Source: Dryocosmus kuriphilus (taxonomy: Eukaryota > Arthropoda > Insecta > Hymenoptera > Cynipidae). From it: DNA of 64,000 nt. Below the pieces are notes generated by a model. The model was given only the letters and a program-made list of their open reading frames with translations, had not been told where the DNA came from and ran no database searches. The translations under genes were made by a program, and so were the position numbers. Positions 1-10,330 of this stretch are shown piece by piece. The stretch lies in NCBI GenBank assembly GCA_038277395.1, contig CM076196.1, forward strand, positions 132,057,410-132,121,409, given 5' to 3'. Within the stretch, counting starts at the first letter, position 1. Every line of letters starts with the position of its first letter.

Positions 1-1499
1 AAATAAAGATAATTTAATGATTGCAGCGTCTAGCTACCTATTATTTAGGATAAAATAACAGTTTCCTAAAGGAGTTAAAATGTTTCGTTTTTCGAAAGTC
101 GAGTCCTCACTGAGTATACGAATAGGTATAGTAACACGGAGGGAACGTCCGAACGTCCTGTAGCGCTTGAACTTGCTAATAAACGGCGTCGCATGTTTTG
201 TTACAAAATGGATATTTCAGCCAATTTTTAATGAATCGATCTGAAAATTTCCAAAAATCTTCCTTAAATAGTGAGGAACAAATCTGTCGCTGGAAGTTTT
301 CTCAACTCCAAAGTTTCCTCGATACTTTTTCTCATGGAAGATCGAAAAACATAGTTACCGACCGTCCACAATTTGCAATTAAATATTATTAAACAAAAGA
401 AGATTTTCAGATTTTTGTTTACTTTGTGGGCATCTCTATGGTATACTGCATGTGTAGGCCAAATTTCAAACAGTTTCAAAAATATTTCATTAACTTATGA
501 CGATTTATGTTTTAAAAAATAACTAAATAAGCGAACAATATTTTCTTACATTTTCAATTTTATTATTAAAAATAATCATCTGACAAAAAAATTGAACATA
601 GGAAAAAGTTTTGTCCTTCTATTTTCTATACTGTAAGATTCTTTAAAAATCAATTTAAAAAATTTTTAAATTTTCATTTCAGTAGTCACGCGGACAATTC
701 TTTTACACGTTTTCGAGCGTTCGTCCCGTTATTGCATCCGACCCCTCAATTATGATCCAAAAATATTTTCTCTAAAGTATCCTTCGGTTAATACATATAT
801 ATATAATTTAAACTATAATTCTCGATACCAATTATAAAAGTATGAATTGAAAATTCGTATTTTTTCTGATTCAAGTAATGAAAACATTTGGATGGTTTTC
901 TACAAAGAACCTAATTTCCTGAATATAGAAGGTAGCTTATCATGAAAACTTCAGACTGTACGGCTGTTTCCGAATTTGTATTTAGTTGTGTTGAAATTAC
1001 GTATAATACTACTCTTGAAGAAAAGGGTCAGTACACAATTTAGTTTATTGCGATCCTCAAAACCTATAGAAATACCCAAAGGGGAGGATGTGGGAAAAAA
1101 CAAGGTGTTCAGCTTCACATGCCTGGGTGCGCTTCACCTGGAAGCCACTCGCCCTTAGCAGATTCGTATTTCTAAAACTATAATTGCTCTTTTCAGATTG
1201 AAAAAAAAATCATTTTGATACTTCAGTTAAATTATGAAAGACTGAAAAAGCAAATAAACAGATGATATGTTGTTTCCTTAAATTTAAAATCGGTACCTAA
1301 TCCACTCTAGGCGCATTAGCATTTCAATCTTTCGACAGAGGGCAAAGACAGACGCACATCAAGCTGACACGTTTATGTTTTATAAATGTAAAAAAGCAGC
1401 AGCATGTGTTCCATTAAAAAAGTGTGCTCTTAAGTGGTGCGTCTAAATGCAGAACATATAGCGGATCTGTTTCCGGTTGCCAGACAGATATCTGAAGCA
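1..1499. other. Gene-free AT-rich stretch
   Basis: No reading frame longer than about 75 codons, no recognisable domain and no terminal repeats. A short AT dinucleotide run lies near 797-810. The stretch ends where the large duplicated block begins at 1500. Confidence 0.5.
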
Positions 1500-2020
1500 G
1501 CCCTGGAAATCTTTCCCTTCTCCAGAGTCCAGAGTCCAGACTTCCTTTATCCCAATACTTAGTCTTTTCTGGATCCGGAACCTGTGTGCGCATTATCTTG
1601 TCAGTTTAAATGTATTCATCTGCAAGAAAGTTAACATTAGGATGAAGATTGTAAAAACCCTCTTCAAAAGTTTATTATTATCGAATACTGAATACAATTA
1701 ATTTTGTTTATGCTTAAATTTTATACATTCTGAGGAGAAGAAACATTATTTTGTGTAATTAATGTTTAAGTGGTGTATATAACAGGTAAAGAATCAAATG
1801 CTGGTACTCAAATGTACGAGACGTAATAAATTTTTTGCAAGCACTCTCTAAATCTGAAATAGTAGAAAACGAATAACTGAAATAATAGTTTGCTTTTTAA
1901 AATAAAGAATGTTTAAGTTCTTCAATTTTAATACTTCAAATATAAAATTGTTCTATTTATCATAATAGCGAGAATAAAAAATGGAAAGACCTAATTAATA
2001 ATGTTATGATTTCTATTTAA

Positions 2021-3296
2021 AAAATCTGCCCGCTTCGCGGGCACATTCTTATCGCGCGTTTCGCGCGAAGTATGAGCGCGCCTAGGGCGCGCGTCTGTTG
2101 GCAGTCACGCTTCGCGCTCGACATTTGACTCGTGCTTCGCGCTCGATACGTTATTTACGGCACTCGCGCTTCGCGCTCGATAGATTATTCACTTTGCGCT
2201 ACGCGCTCGGTATTTATGGATCGTATAAGCCTTTAAATTAAAAATTACAAAAGAAATTATTTTACTTAAGGCTCTATCGCCCTTAAGGAATACATTCTCA
2301 TCATGACACTCGCGCTTCGCGCTCGATAATTACATTTTTTTTAAAACACATTGTAGATTGGTAAAGCTCTTTGTGATTTTACAAATTTTCACAATACAGG
2401 ATTTCGATTCTTAAAAGTAAAACGATGAGTCTCATAAATAAATTTTGTAGCTCTTTCCAAGGTGAACAATTCTGCTTGCTAATATTTTCTCATATCTTGC
2501 ATAGTTTTGCTGAAAAGTGGTTTTCTTTATATTTCATAACATATTTCACGAATAACTCAAAAAATACGCGTCTACTCAAAAAAATGATAGAAAGCAAATT
2601 TGTAGATCTTTTTGAGCCGAACAACTTTGTTTATTATTATTTTTCCGTATCTTCCATAGTTTGGCAGGAAATTTGAAATCTTTAATTTTTAATAACGTTT
2701 TATCTATTAAAACAAAAACCGTGCATTTTATCAAAAAATGGTTGAAACAAAATTTGTAGATCTATTTAATTGAACAACTTTGTTTTTCGCCATTTTTTTG
2801 TATCTTGAATATTTTGGCGGGAAACCACAGTTTTTTAATTTCAATAGCGTTTTCTTGATTAAAACAAAAACCGTTCATTTTATCAAAAAACGGTTAAGAC
2901 AAAATTTATAGAATTTTTTAAGGTGAAAAATTTTACTTTCTTACACTTTTTGTATCTCTCATAGTTTAGCCGGAAAATGGATTTTTTGATTTTGTGAAAA
3001 CCGTTTTTGAGGGATAAAACCATAACCGTTGGTCAAAAACCGCTGGTTAACGAACTTGTCCTTTCTTTTTACCCCTTAAAGAAGTGTACCAAAGCGCACT
3101 CCAATCCGATTAGTCCTTCGAAAGTTATCGCGTCCACAGACGACGACAACGACAACGACAACGACGACGACAACAGACACCGTCGCAAAAACCGTTTTTT
3201 CGGATTCAGGGGGTCTCAAAACGTGGAGATTTCATGAAATCCGCGAAAGTCAAATTTTGCATAAATCTAATACCTTCTCTGATGAGAATGTAAAAA
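2021..3296 (+). repeat. GCG-head repeat, copy A (full length)
   Basis: The reference copy of the window's main repeat family. It starts after an A run with a CpG-rich head of about 190 bp made of hairpin-forming units such as 'gcccgcttcgcgggc' and 'cgcgcttcgcgctcg'. An AT-rich body with four degenerate ~150-bp sub-repeats follows (about 2437, 2597, 2751 and 2900), then a (gacaac)n patch near 3143-3177 and the tail 'gatgagaatgt'. The motif 'acattctcatc' also sits inside the body (near 2291), and a variant in the head. No transposase is encoded, so it is probably non-autonomous. Class not established. Confidence 0.75.
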
Positions 3297-3512
3297 TGTT
3301 AATACCAATTTCAGATCATTATCATATTTATCACTGAGTTGTGACTATAACGGACGTGAAAAAGAAGGTCAAGATAGCAAAAACTATAGTGAAGTAAGTA
3401 ACCTAACGTGGTATTTAGACTGTAAGAGTCATAGTCAACAGAAAATCCCAACTGATTGCACAAATGAAGGAAAACCGCAAAGATCATAAGGAGATCCTCG
3501 ACTCGTATATGC

Positions 3513-3513
<1 letters not shown>

Positions 3514-3558
<45 letters not shown>
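3514..3558. repeat. (AT)n microsatellite
   Basis: Uninterrupted AT dinucleotides next to the outer end of a long hairpin. The matching run in the second copy (about 12869-12909) differs slightly in length. Confidence 0.9.
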
Positions 3559-3560
<2 letters not shown>

Positions 3561-3755
3561 GTTTCTTTCGAAGTTTTTTTTTCTCGTAAGTTGGTACGCA
3601 AGACCTGGACCATAACTACATGGACAATTTGAAAAGTGTCCTCATGAAATTTCTCTCGAAGGAGTACTTGGGTAGTGAATATATATTGTCCATATAGTTA
3701 TGGTCCACGTCTTGCGTACCAACTTACGAGAAAAAACAACTTCGAAAGAAACGAA
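3558..3755. repeat. Long inverted repeat (foldback hairpin)
   Basis: Two arms of about 70 bp face each other. The left arm runs from about 3558 to 3630 and the right from about 3685 to 3755, with ~55 bp between. They pair over 'ctcgtaagttggtacgcaag' and its complement with few mismatches. A small foldback MITE or a collapsed pair of element ends is possible. No target duplication is evident, since the left side is AT microsatellite. Confidence 0.7.
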
Positions 3756-4229
3756 AATACTCGAAGTTCAAGAAAATTCTTTCGTGTTTCAAAGTGACTC
3801 TTTATCGCTCAAGCACAGGGAAACGTAAGCTACTTAACAATGTCAAACAAAGATAAGGCTTTGTTTCTAAGGTAATACTTGTGTGGAACTGACAAGTTAC
3901 GCACCGCCAGGCCGTGATATATGATTCAAGTTTAGCAAACATTAAAAAGGATAGCTATATGTTTGTTCAACGTCTTTTACATAAAAAAAAGAGATATTTA
4001 TGAACTAATAATTGCCCAATATTTTCATCGTAGCTAATCGTACAACATTTGGTATTTACGCAATAGCTGCAGAAGGACAATTATAATAATTCAATTTTCA
4101 AACAATTGTATAGTTGGCATATCTGCCGAAGTATACAAAATGTATCTAGTTCTGATATTAGAGTCTGAATAAAAAACAATATGTAGATAAAATATATGGT
4201 AAACAAACGACGACTTTCAGACAATAAGG
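3756..4229. other. No gene seen
   Basis: AT-rich sequence of moderate complexity with no open frame of note and no recognised repeat. It is duplicated at about 13107-13580. Confidence 0.5.
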
Positions 4230-4300
4230 ATAAACTTTATTAAAAAAGAATTCTTCAACGTTTCGGGATCTGTATGATCCCCTCATCAGGAAGACAAAGT
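4230..4300 (-). ncRNA. Hammerhead-ribozyme-like motif, Penelope-type 3' region
   Basis: On the minus strand 4289-4260 reads ctgatgag, then a 6-bp stem (gggatc/gatccc) with a 5-nt loop, then cgaaac, which matches the CUGAUGA-stem II-GAAA core of hammerhead ribozymes. An AATAAA lies about 25 nt downstream. Similar motifs are known in the long terminal repeats of Penelope-like elements. This copy has one extra base before stem II that the second copy (13611-13639) lacks. I cannot place stems I and III with confidence, so catalytic ability is unproven. Confidence 0.45.
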
Positions 4301-4477
4301 GTCTAAATAGACATACAAACCACTAAGTTATTGACAACTTAACATAATTTATATGATTATGTTTAACTAGAAGAAGATATGATGATTTACTATTCAGAAT
4401 CAAGAATTATAGCTAAACTTATTTTCACATTATTGGAAGTGGAATTATCTGACTTTTGTCATAAGCATATCTAAATA

Positions 4478-5060
4478 CCGAGACTTTTTTCAAATTTTTA
4501 ATTTATTAGACATTTATTTTTCTTAACTGTTTCAAATTTTAAAGTGAACGATTTCTGTAAATATATATTTTTATCCACTTTTTACATAATTTGTTTTAAA
4601 GATTTCATAAAACCGGGAGTTTTTTCAAATTTTTGATCTTTTTAGTTACTTTAAAGGTTTTTTTTAAAATATATTTTGTATCCTTTTTTCGTATAATTTT
4701 TTTAATGATTGCATAAAACCGGAAGGTTTTTCAAATTTTTAATTTTTTAGTTATTTTAAATGTTTTTTCAGTTTTAAATTAAACATTTTTTAAACTATTT
4801 TTTTTAATAATTATATTTGTATTTTCCCTTTATATGCTTAATGATAAAAAAAAAATGAATGCAAAGACTTTTCTAAACATATTTTTATTTATGTACCTAT
4901 AATTTTTAAGAACTTCAAAAAAGAGATTAAAAAAATTTTTATTTAGTTATTTTTTGTACATTAAGTTTCCTTTGGTTTTGCTAATTAAACGAGTTTTTTA
5001 AATAATTAGAGGCTTTTTTCAAAATTTTACAATTTTAATGTTTTAGTTATTTATGTTTTA
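4478..5060. repeat. Degenerate AT-rich tandem repeat, ~105-135 bp unit
   Basis: Phrases such as 'accgggagttttttcaaa' recur near 4478, 4613 and 4720, with 'tttttagttattttaaa' between them, then decay. Low-complexity T-rich sequence with no coding content. Confidence 0.5.
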
Positions 5061-5344
5061 TTAGTGTTCTTTTTTTAATCTGATCAGTTTTTTAATTAAA
5101 CGAACATAGAGTTTCATAAAGGTATTCCTTAACCATTTAAAAAAAATACAGAACTTCACTAAAATTTCAAATTCATGCACGTCACTTATTAAACGAACAA
5201 TCGCGGTCGCCGAAACTGATTGGCCCATTTCCTTCCGTTTCGATAGGATGACCCATGGACATAGGTATAGTACGGGACTAGGCATCTCGCTGAGGGCTGG
5301 GTCCCGGCAGAGGGGAAGGCCGCCATCTTGGTATGTGAAAAGTA
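5061..5344. other. Left flank of the Ginger insertion, CpG-containing
   Basis: About 150 bp (5180-5335) is clearly more GC-rich than its surroundings. It ends with 'ccgccatcttgg', the complement of a YY1-like AAGATGGCGGC site often found in promoters. The minus-strand open frame here reads through this block and ends in low-complexity sequence, and I do not regard it as a gene. It could be part of an older repeat or promoter-like DNA into which the transposon inserted. Confidence 0.3.
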
Positions 5345-5348
5345 TATA

Positions 5349-5587
5349 TGTTACAGTCAATGTCGGAAATCAGTCATTGTCGACAATTCCTAGTCAATGT
5401 CGACATTGACTGCTGGCGTCGGTCATTGTCGACATTGACTAGCCAATGTCTATCCCAGAAACTAAAGTTTGGGAATTTCCAACATTAACCGGTTATTGTC
5501 GACAATGACTAAAGCCCAGCGGTCAATGTCACTTTCCTTTAATTCGTCAGAGCTGGGGGCAATTAGCGGAGGGGTAGGTGCCTAACT
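5349..5587 (+). repeat. Left terminal inverted repeat of Ginger
   Basis: It pairs with 8790-9046 with only about two mismatches outside one length difference. It holds a series of palindromic units around TGTCGACA or TGTCGACT-like cores, for example TCAATGTCGACATTGA. These are candidate transposase-binding sites. Confidence 0.9.
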
Positions 5588-5959
5588 AACCAAATAACGG
5601 AACCAAATACAAATTATTGCGAGATAACTCTAACATTGATCAAGGACCTTTTTTGATAAATTTGAAAAACTTAAAAATGGCAATTCTGAAAAATAAGAAA
5701 AAAACCTTTACTTTTTTGTTTAATATAACATTTTTTCCAAAAACTAAACACAAATTTGTTGGAGTATCAATCATTTTTAATTAATAGAAAAGGTTAAATA
5801 TAGTAAAAGGAACGAAAATAAAGCCTACAAATTTTCCATAAATAAAGATTTATTAAGGAGCCAACCAATAATATAAAAGTTGTGGATACAAAAGCATGGA
5901 TAAATGAAACTCATTATAAAAGTAATATAATTGATAATGTTAAGATGCTTTTAATGACA

Positions 5960-7729
5960 TTATTTGTTGCAGCAAGACAAGCTACTATGGCATGTGGAAT
6001 TGCACAAAACGTTGTTTGCTCTGCAGTAGCATTTCTTGTTTGTGCATTTAGTTTTACAATTACATTTTTTAACCCCTTGACCACCTGTTAGTGACATGTT
6101 TGAAGCTATCTCCCTTAGACTCAGCTCTGAACTATCTATTTCTTCTACACTCACTAGCCTTTCTTTACTTACATTAAATTGAGATCTAGTAAAAAGCTGC
6201 TTAAGAGTTCCTGCCGATGTGCCAATTTTATAAAACCCATCTTCACTTACATTTAACACTATGCCAAGAACATTTCGAAAATCGGTATGACTACGATCCA
6301 CATCTGGCACTGGTACCATTACACAATCTCCGACCACAGCAGGGGGATGTTTTTGGTCAGATGTCTTCTTCATTTTCTTCGCCTGTCCTTCTAAGTTAAT
6401 TTTTGACTGTTTTCGAGCATTTTTTATTTTTGTGATTGAAAAACACAGAGAGCAGGTGACTTTACTTCCGTAGCCTTCGTCATGATCATCAACTGAATTT
6501 CCGCAAATCGCGTGTACTGCTCTACCACACTGGTTGCAGGAATGGGCACCACCGCAAGGTTTTTATGGCAAACAATACAGCTCTGCATTTTCTCCTGCGA
6601 AATTGGTGCTTCATCTAGCTCTACATCTGTTTTTCTTGTTGCCTCTTTTTCCTTGTCGCCATTAGCAACCTTATCAACTTCTTTGATAGAGCTGATGACG
6701 CTCTCGAGATCTTCTTCGGTTTCCAGTTCCCTGATGATATCTTTCGGCAAAGATGATGAAGCCAAACCGACCCGAGCTTCGCATCCGAACATGGCTTCGT
6801 ATGGAGACCTTTTAATTCCAGAATGAAATGCCCGATTTTTCATAAATTGAACAATTTTAAGGCCATTTGTCCAGTCCGTGGTATTGTTATCAGCCATCCA
6901 AGACGATAACATTTCTTCGATGTCACGGTTCGCCCTCTCTACCGAGCCTTGAGATTGACTGTGTCGAGGTTTTCCATGAACTATTTTAATATCTTTCCAC
7001 ATCGAACACAGTTCTACAATTATTTTATTCTTAAATTCTCGCCCGTTATCTGACTGCAAAATAGCTGGAGCCCCAATGATTGAAAATATATTGAACAGGT
7101 TATATGCTACTTCTTCGGCTCTTTTGGTTTGTAGAGCACTTAAGAAAACGAATTTTGTAAAGTGATCCTGATATACCATGATAAATTTATTTCCCCGACA
7201 AACTTGCGACTGCATGTCGATTAAATCGACTTGACCACGAGAATTTAAATCGTTGGACAGGATCGGATTAGAAACGAAACTTTTTGTTTGAAGACACTTC
7301 TTTTTATGACATTGTTGACAAAAACTTAAATAAATCATCACTATTTCCTTCGTTATATTACAATATTTCCTAGAGATTTCTTGACACATCCTATCCCTTC
7401 CACCGTGTCCCGTAGTACGGTGGGCATTATCTAAAATATCGAAAAGTTCCTCGAGAGCAACATAATATTTCACACGTGTCTGCATTTTTTATTGGTTTTA
7501 TTAGTTTCTCGCGATCAGACACAACTAGCACGTCATACCGAGCTAGTCGCTTGTAGTCTGATGGTGATTTCGTTTGTTTTAATTTAATTTCCTGTATGCT
7601 AGTTACTAGATTGTTATAGTTCTCACAAGTCAAAATGAAACTATTATCTTGTCGCTTTTTCTCTAATAACTCCTTAATTTTAGTATTAAACCGGTTCTGC
7701 ATGATACCTTTCTCATTTTCAGCTTCCAT
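5960..7729 (-). pseudogene. Ginger transposase, KRBA2-like integrase (two frameshifts)
   Basis: Three successive minus-strand frames form one gene. 7729-~7490 gives the N-terminus (RFNTKIKEL, then YDVLVV). 7485-~6540 gives an H2C2 zinc finger (AH-x4-H, then CQQC), the DDE core (LIDMQ, LQSDNGREF, QGSVERAN; 36 residues between the second D and the E) and CIVC. ~6540-5960 gives the rest of a C2HC-type finger (CNQC, CSLC), a conserved block and a Cys-rich tail (KKCNCKTKC, ending SLSCCNK). The layout matches proteins annotated as KRAB-A domain-containing protein 2-like, which derive from Ginger elements. Frame breaks fall in an A6 run near 7488 and near 6540. Both are shared by the second copy, so they are either real mutations or present in a common consensus. 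The catalytic residues are all present. Confidence 0.85.
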
Positions 7730-8789
7730 TCTTCAATAATTGTCAGAAGAGCGTTGACAGAGTAAATTCAGCACTAATCACCTAGAATCATAAATTTTTG
7801 AATGTATAAATACTATCCCCTCGAAAGTTCGTCATTGCGTGAAATGAATAAGGAATTTTACTGATTATTCAGTGGGTTATCATTGTTTAATCAGTGAATA
7901 CCCTTATACTGTTTAAATTCGAAGGAATTGCAATTGTATTATTTCTAGTTAAAAGCGTTCAAATTGAATAATTCAAAATTTAAAACCCATGAATTTCAAT
8001 AATTTTCAATTCGGAACGATTAAAATTGGACAATTTGAGAATTTGAAAATAAAAATTAAATTTAAGGTTTCCAATTCAAAGCTTTTAAAATTCTAGAATT
8101 GTATATTGTTATTATCTAACAAAATTGAAATTGATTTATAATAACTGAAAAAATGGTCATTAACAATAAAATTGTGATATTAAAACCTTTTCTAATTTGA
8201 ATTTGGAGATTATAGAAGTTCCTTTTTTCTAAGTTTTATCCTTGAATATATAAAATTAAAAGAGAATTTTGAAAAGTAACTGCAAATACTTACCGATTAG
8301 AATATTTTATTTTCCAGGTCGAAATACTTAGATTCTCCTCCAGAACAAGTACACTTCACACTACGAACTGCCTGAAACAAAAAAATTCCCTTTTCTTAGC
8401 ACAAATTAACTCTCTAATTAATCCCAAAAGAATAAAGTAATCATACATAATTTCCTGACAGAAATATTTAAACAAAATATAAACTCTGAATATTTCACTC
8501 TGATGTAAAATACGTTAAGGAAACTTTCCTAATTTGAATTTGGAATTATTGCAAGCTTATAGGAGATGTTTTTCATAAGTTTGATCGTTAGATATAGAAA
8601 AATTGGATAAGAATAAACAAAATTCTAATTTAAATTACTTACCAGTTGTGATATTTGATTTTCGACGTTGAAGTATCTAGACTTTTCTTCAGAACAGCAA
8701 CTTCAGAACTTCACCTCACAAGGCATTAACGTACACTAAATGTTCACTAATTGTATACCTTCACGTACCTGGCCAATAATGAATCATAG
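7730..8789. other. Non-coding interior of Ginger, upstream of the transposase
   Basis: AT-rich sequence between the transposase start and the right TIR, without open frames. It must hold the transposase promoter and 5' leader, but no clear TATA/Inr pair stands out. Two related segments (about 8250-8400 and 8600-8720) share 'acttaccgatt/acttaccagtt' followed by 'gaagtatctagac'-like text, a possible local duplication. Confidence 0.4.
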
Positions 8790-9042
8790 AGTTAGGCACC
8801 TACCCCTACCCCTACCCCTACCCCTCCGCTAATTGCCCCCAGCTCTGACGAATTAAAGGAAAGTGACATTGACCGCTGGGCTTTAGTCATTGTCGACAAT
8901 GACCGGTTAATGTTGGAAATTCCCAAACTTTAGTTCCTGGGATAGACATTGGCTAGTCAATGTCGACAATGACCGACGCCAGCAGTCAATGTCGACATTG
9001 ACTAGGAATTGTCGACAATGACTGATTTCCGACATTGACTGT

Positions 9043-9046
<4 letters not shown>
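8790..9046 (-). repeat. Right terminal inverted repeat of Ginger
   Basis: Inverted match of the left end. It is longer by about 18 bp because TACCCC occurs four times at its inner edge (about 8809-8834) instead of once. The same palindromic TGTCGACA units are present. Confidence 0.9.
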
Positions 9047-9079
<33 letters not shown>

Positions 9080-9570
9080 CGCTTGGAGCGTTGCGTTGGG
9101 TTTGTTTCTAACGTTGTGTTTATTTTCTCGAATTTCGGAGTGTAAATCATTTTTAAACTGTAACAAGTGGATACATTTAGCAATGGTTTAGTATCTTAAC
9201 GTAGCTATTAATTATAATTTCTCACGAATTGTGGATAAATCTGAAAGTATTAGGCAACTCTAAGGAAAAATGATTCTGTTTAAAGGACAGTAATATGTCT
9301 TGAATAATTATTATTAATATTAATATAATTATATTTTGTGGTACAAAATTGTGTACATTATATATTGCATGTATATATCTTGTATATGTTTTATATAACT
9401 CATTAAAAACTATGTTATCATAAAAATAATTTTCTATTAAAATTAGTGGTATTCCAAAAGGAAAAAAGTTTTTTTTTTCTTTGTCAATAAACATTTGGAT
9501 ATCATTCTTCAGTTCTTTTATTTCAATTTCAAGTTGAGAATGCAAAAATAAATCTATATTTATAAAAAAA
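9047..9570. other. (AT)n run and right flank of Ginger
   Basis: AT dinucleotides at 9047-9077 are followed by ~490 bp of AT-rich sequence with no gene, ending in a poly-A run where the next GCG-head repeat starts. Confidence 0.5.
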
Positions 9571-10330
9571 AAAATCTGCCCGCTTCGCGGGCGCATTATC
9601 GTCGCGCGCTTCGTGCGAAGTATGAGCGCGCCTAGGGCGCGCGTCTGTTGGCACTCGCGCTTCGCGCTTTATACGTTATTTACGGCACTTGCGCTACGCG
9701 CTCGGTGTTTATGGATCGTATAAACCTTTAAATTAAAAATTACAAAAGAAATTATTTTATTTAAGGCTCTATCGCCCTTAAAGAATACATTCTCATCATG
9801 ACACTCGCGCTTCGCGCTCGCTAATTACATTTTTTTAAAACACATTGTAAATTGGTAAAGTTTTTTAGTGATTTTCCAAATTTTCACAATACAGGATTTC
9901 GATTCTTAAAAGTAAAACGATGAGTCTTATAAATAAATTTTGTAGCTCTTTCCAAGGTGAATAATTCTGCTTATTAATATTTTCTCATATCTTGCATAGT
10001 TTTGCTGAAAAGTGGTTTTCTTTATATTTCATAACATATTTCACGAATAACTCAAACGCTACGCGTATGCTCAAAAAAAAATGATAGAGAGCAAATTTGT
10101 AGATCTTTTTGAGGCGAACAACTTTGTTCTTTACCATTTTTTTGTATCTTGCATAGTTTGGCGGGAAATTTGAATTTTTTTATTTTTAATAACGTTTTAT
10201 CGATCAAAACAAAAACCGTTCATTTTATCAAAAAACAGTTAAGACAAAATTTGTAGATTTTTTTGAGATAAACAATTTTACTTTCTTACATTTTTTTTGT
10301 AGCTCTTATAGTTTAACCGGAAAATGGATT
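9571..10330 (+). repeat. GCG-head repeat, copy B (cut by the gap)
   Basis: CpG-rich head with one fewer unit than copy A, then the AT-rich body up to the N gap. The same sequence continues to its tail in the second copy (18935-20010). Confidence 0.75.

Larger units (their letters stand above)
5349..9046 (-). mobile_element. Ginger-type DNA transposon (complete ends, ~3.7 kb)
   Basis: The element begins TGTTACAG at 5349 and ends CTGTAACA at 9046. It is flanked on both sides by TATA (5345-5348 and 9047-9050), a 4-bp target duplication. TIRs of 239 and 257 bp with very few mismatches bound a minus-strand gene for a gypsy-integrase-like transposase. TGTNR ends, a 4-bp duplication and a DDE integrase of this kind are the published hallmarks of Ginger elements. 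The close match of the TIRs suggests recent insertion, although the transposase frame is broken. The right-hand duplication lies in an AT microsatellite, so the exact target is slightly ambiguous. Confidence 0.85.
1500..10330 (+). repeat. Copy 1 of an ~8.8-kb direct duplication (probable assembly duplicate)
   Basis: This block runs from 'gccctggaaa' at 1500 to the edge of the N gap. It matches 10831-19697 in the same order and orientation. By eye the copies are nearly identical. Differences are mostly one- or two-base length changes in homopolymers, plus rare substitutions such as the base near 4259/13609. The second copy starts at the first base after the gap and the first stops at the last base before it, which points to unmerged contig ends or haplotypes rather than a real tandem duplication. 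Confidence 0.85.

Noticed and set aside
2021..2350. A CRISPR-like array in the CpG-rich head
   Set aside because: The spaced hairpins have irregular spacing and near-identical spacers, recur as a transposed unit across the window, and the genome is eukaryotic.
5061..5360. A 99-codon minus-strand gene next to Ginger
   Set aside because: The frame runs from the Ginger TIR through a GC patch into low-complexity sequence, and its start lies inside the transposon end.
5882..6826. Plus-strand frames over the Ginger transposase
   Set aside because: They are antisense shadows of the integrase gene and show no family resemblance.
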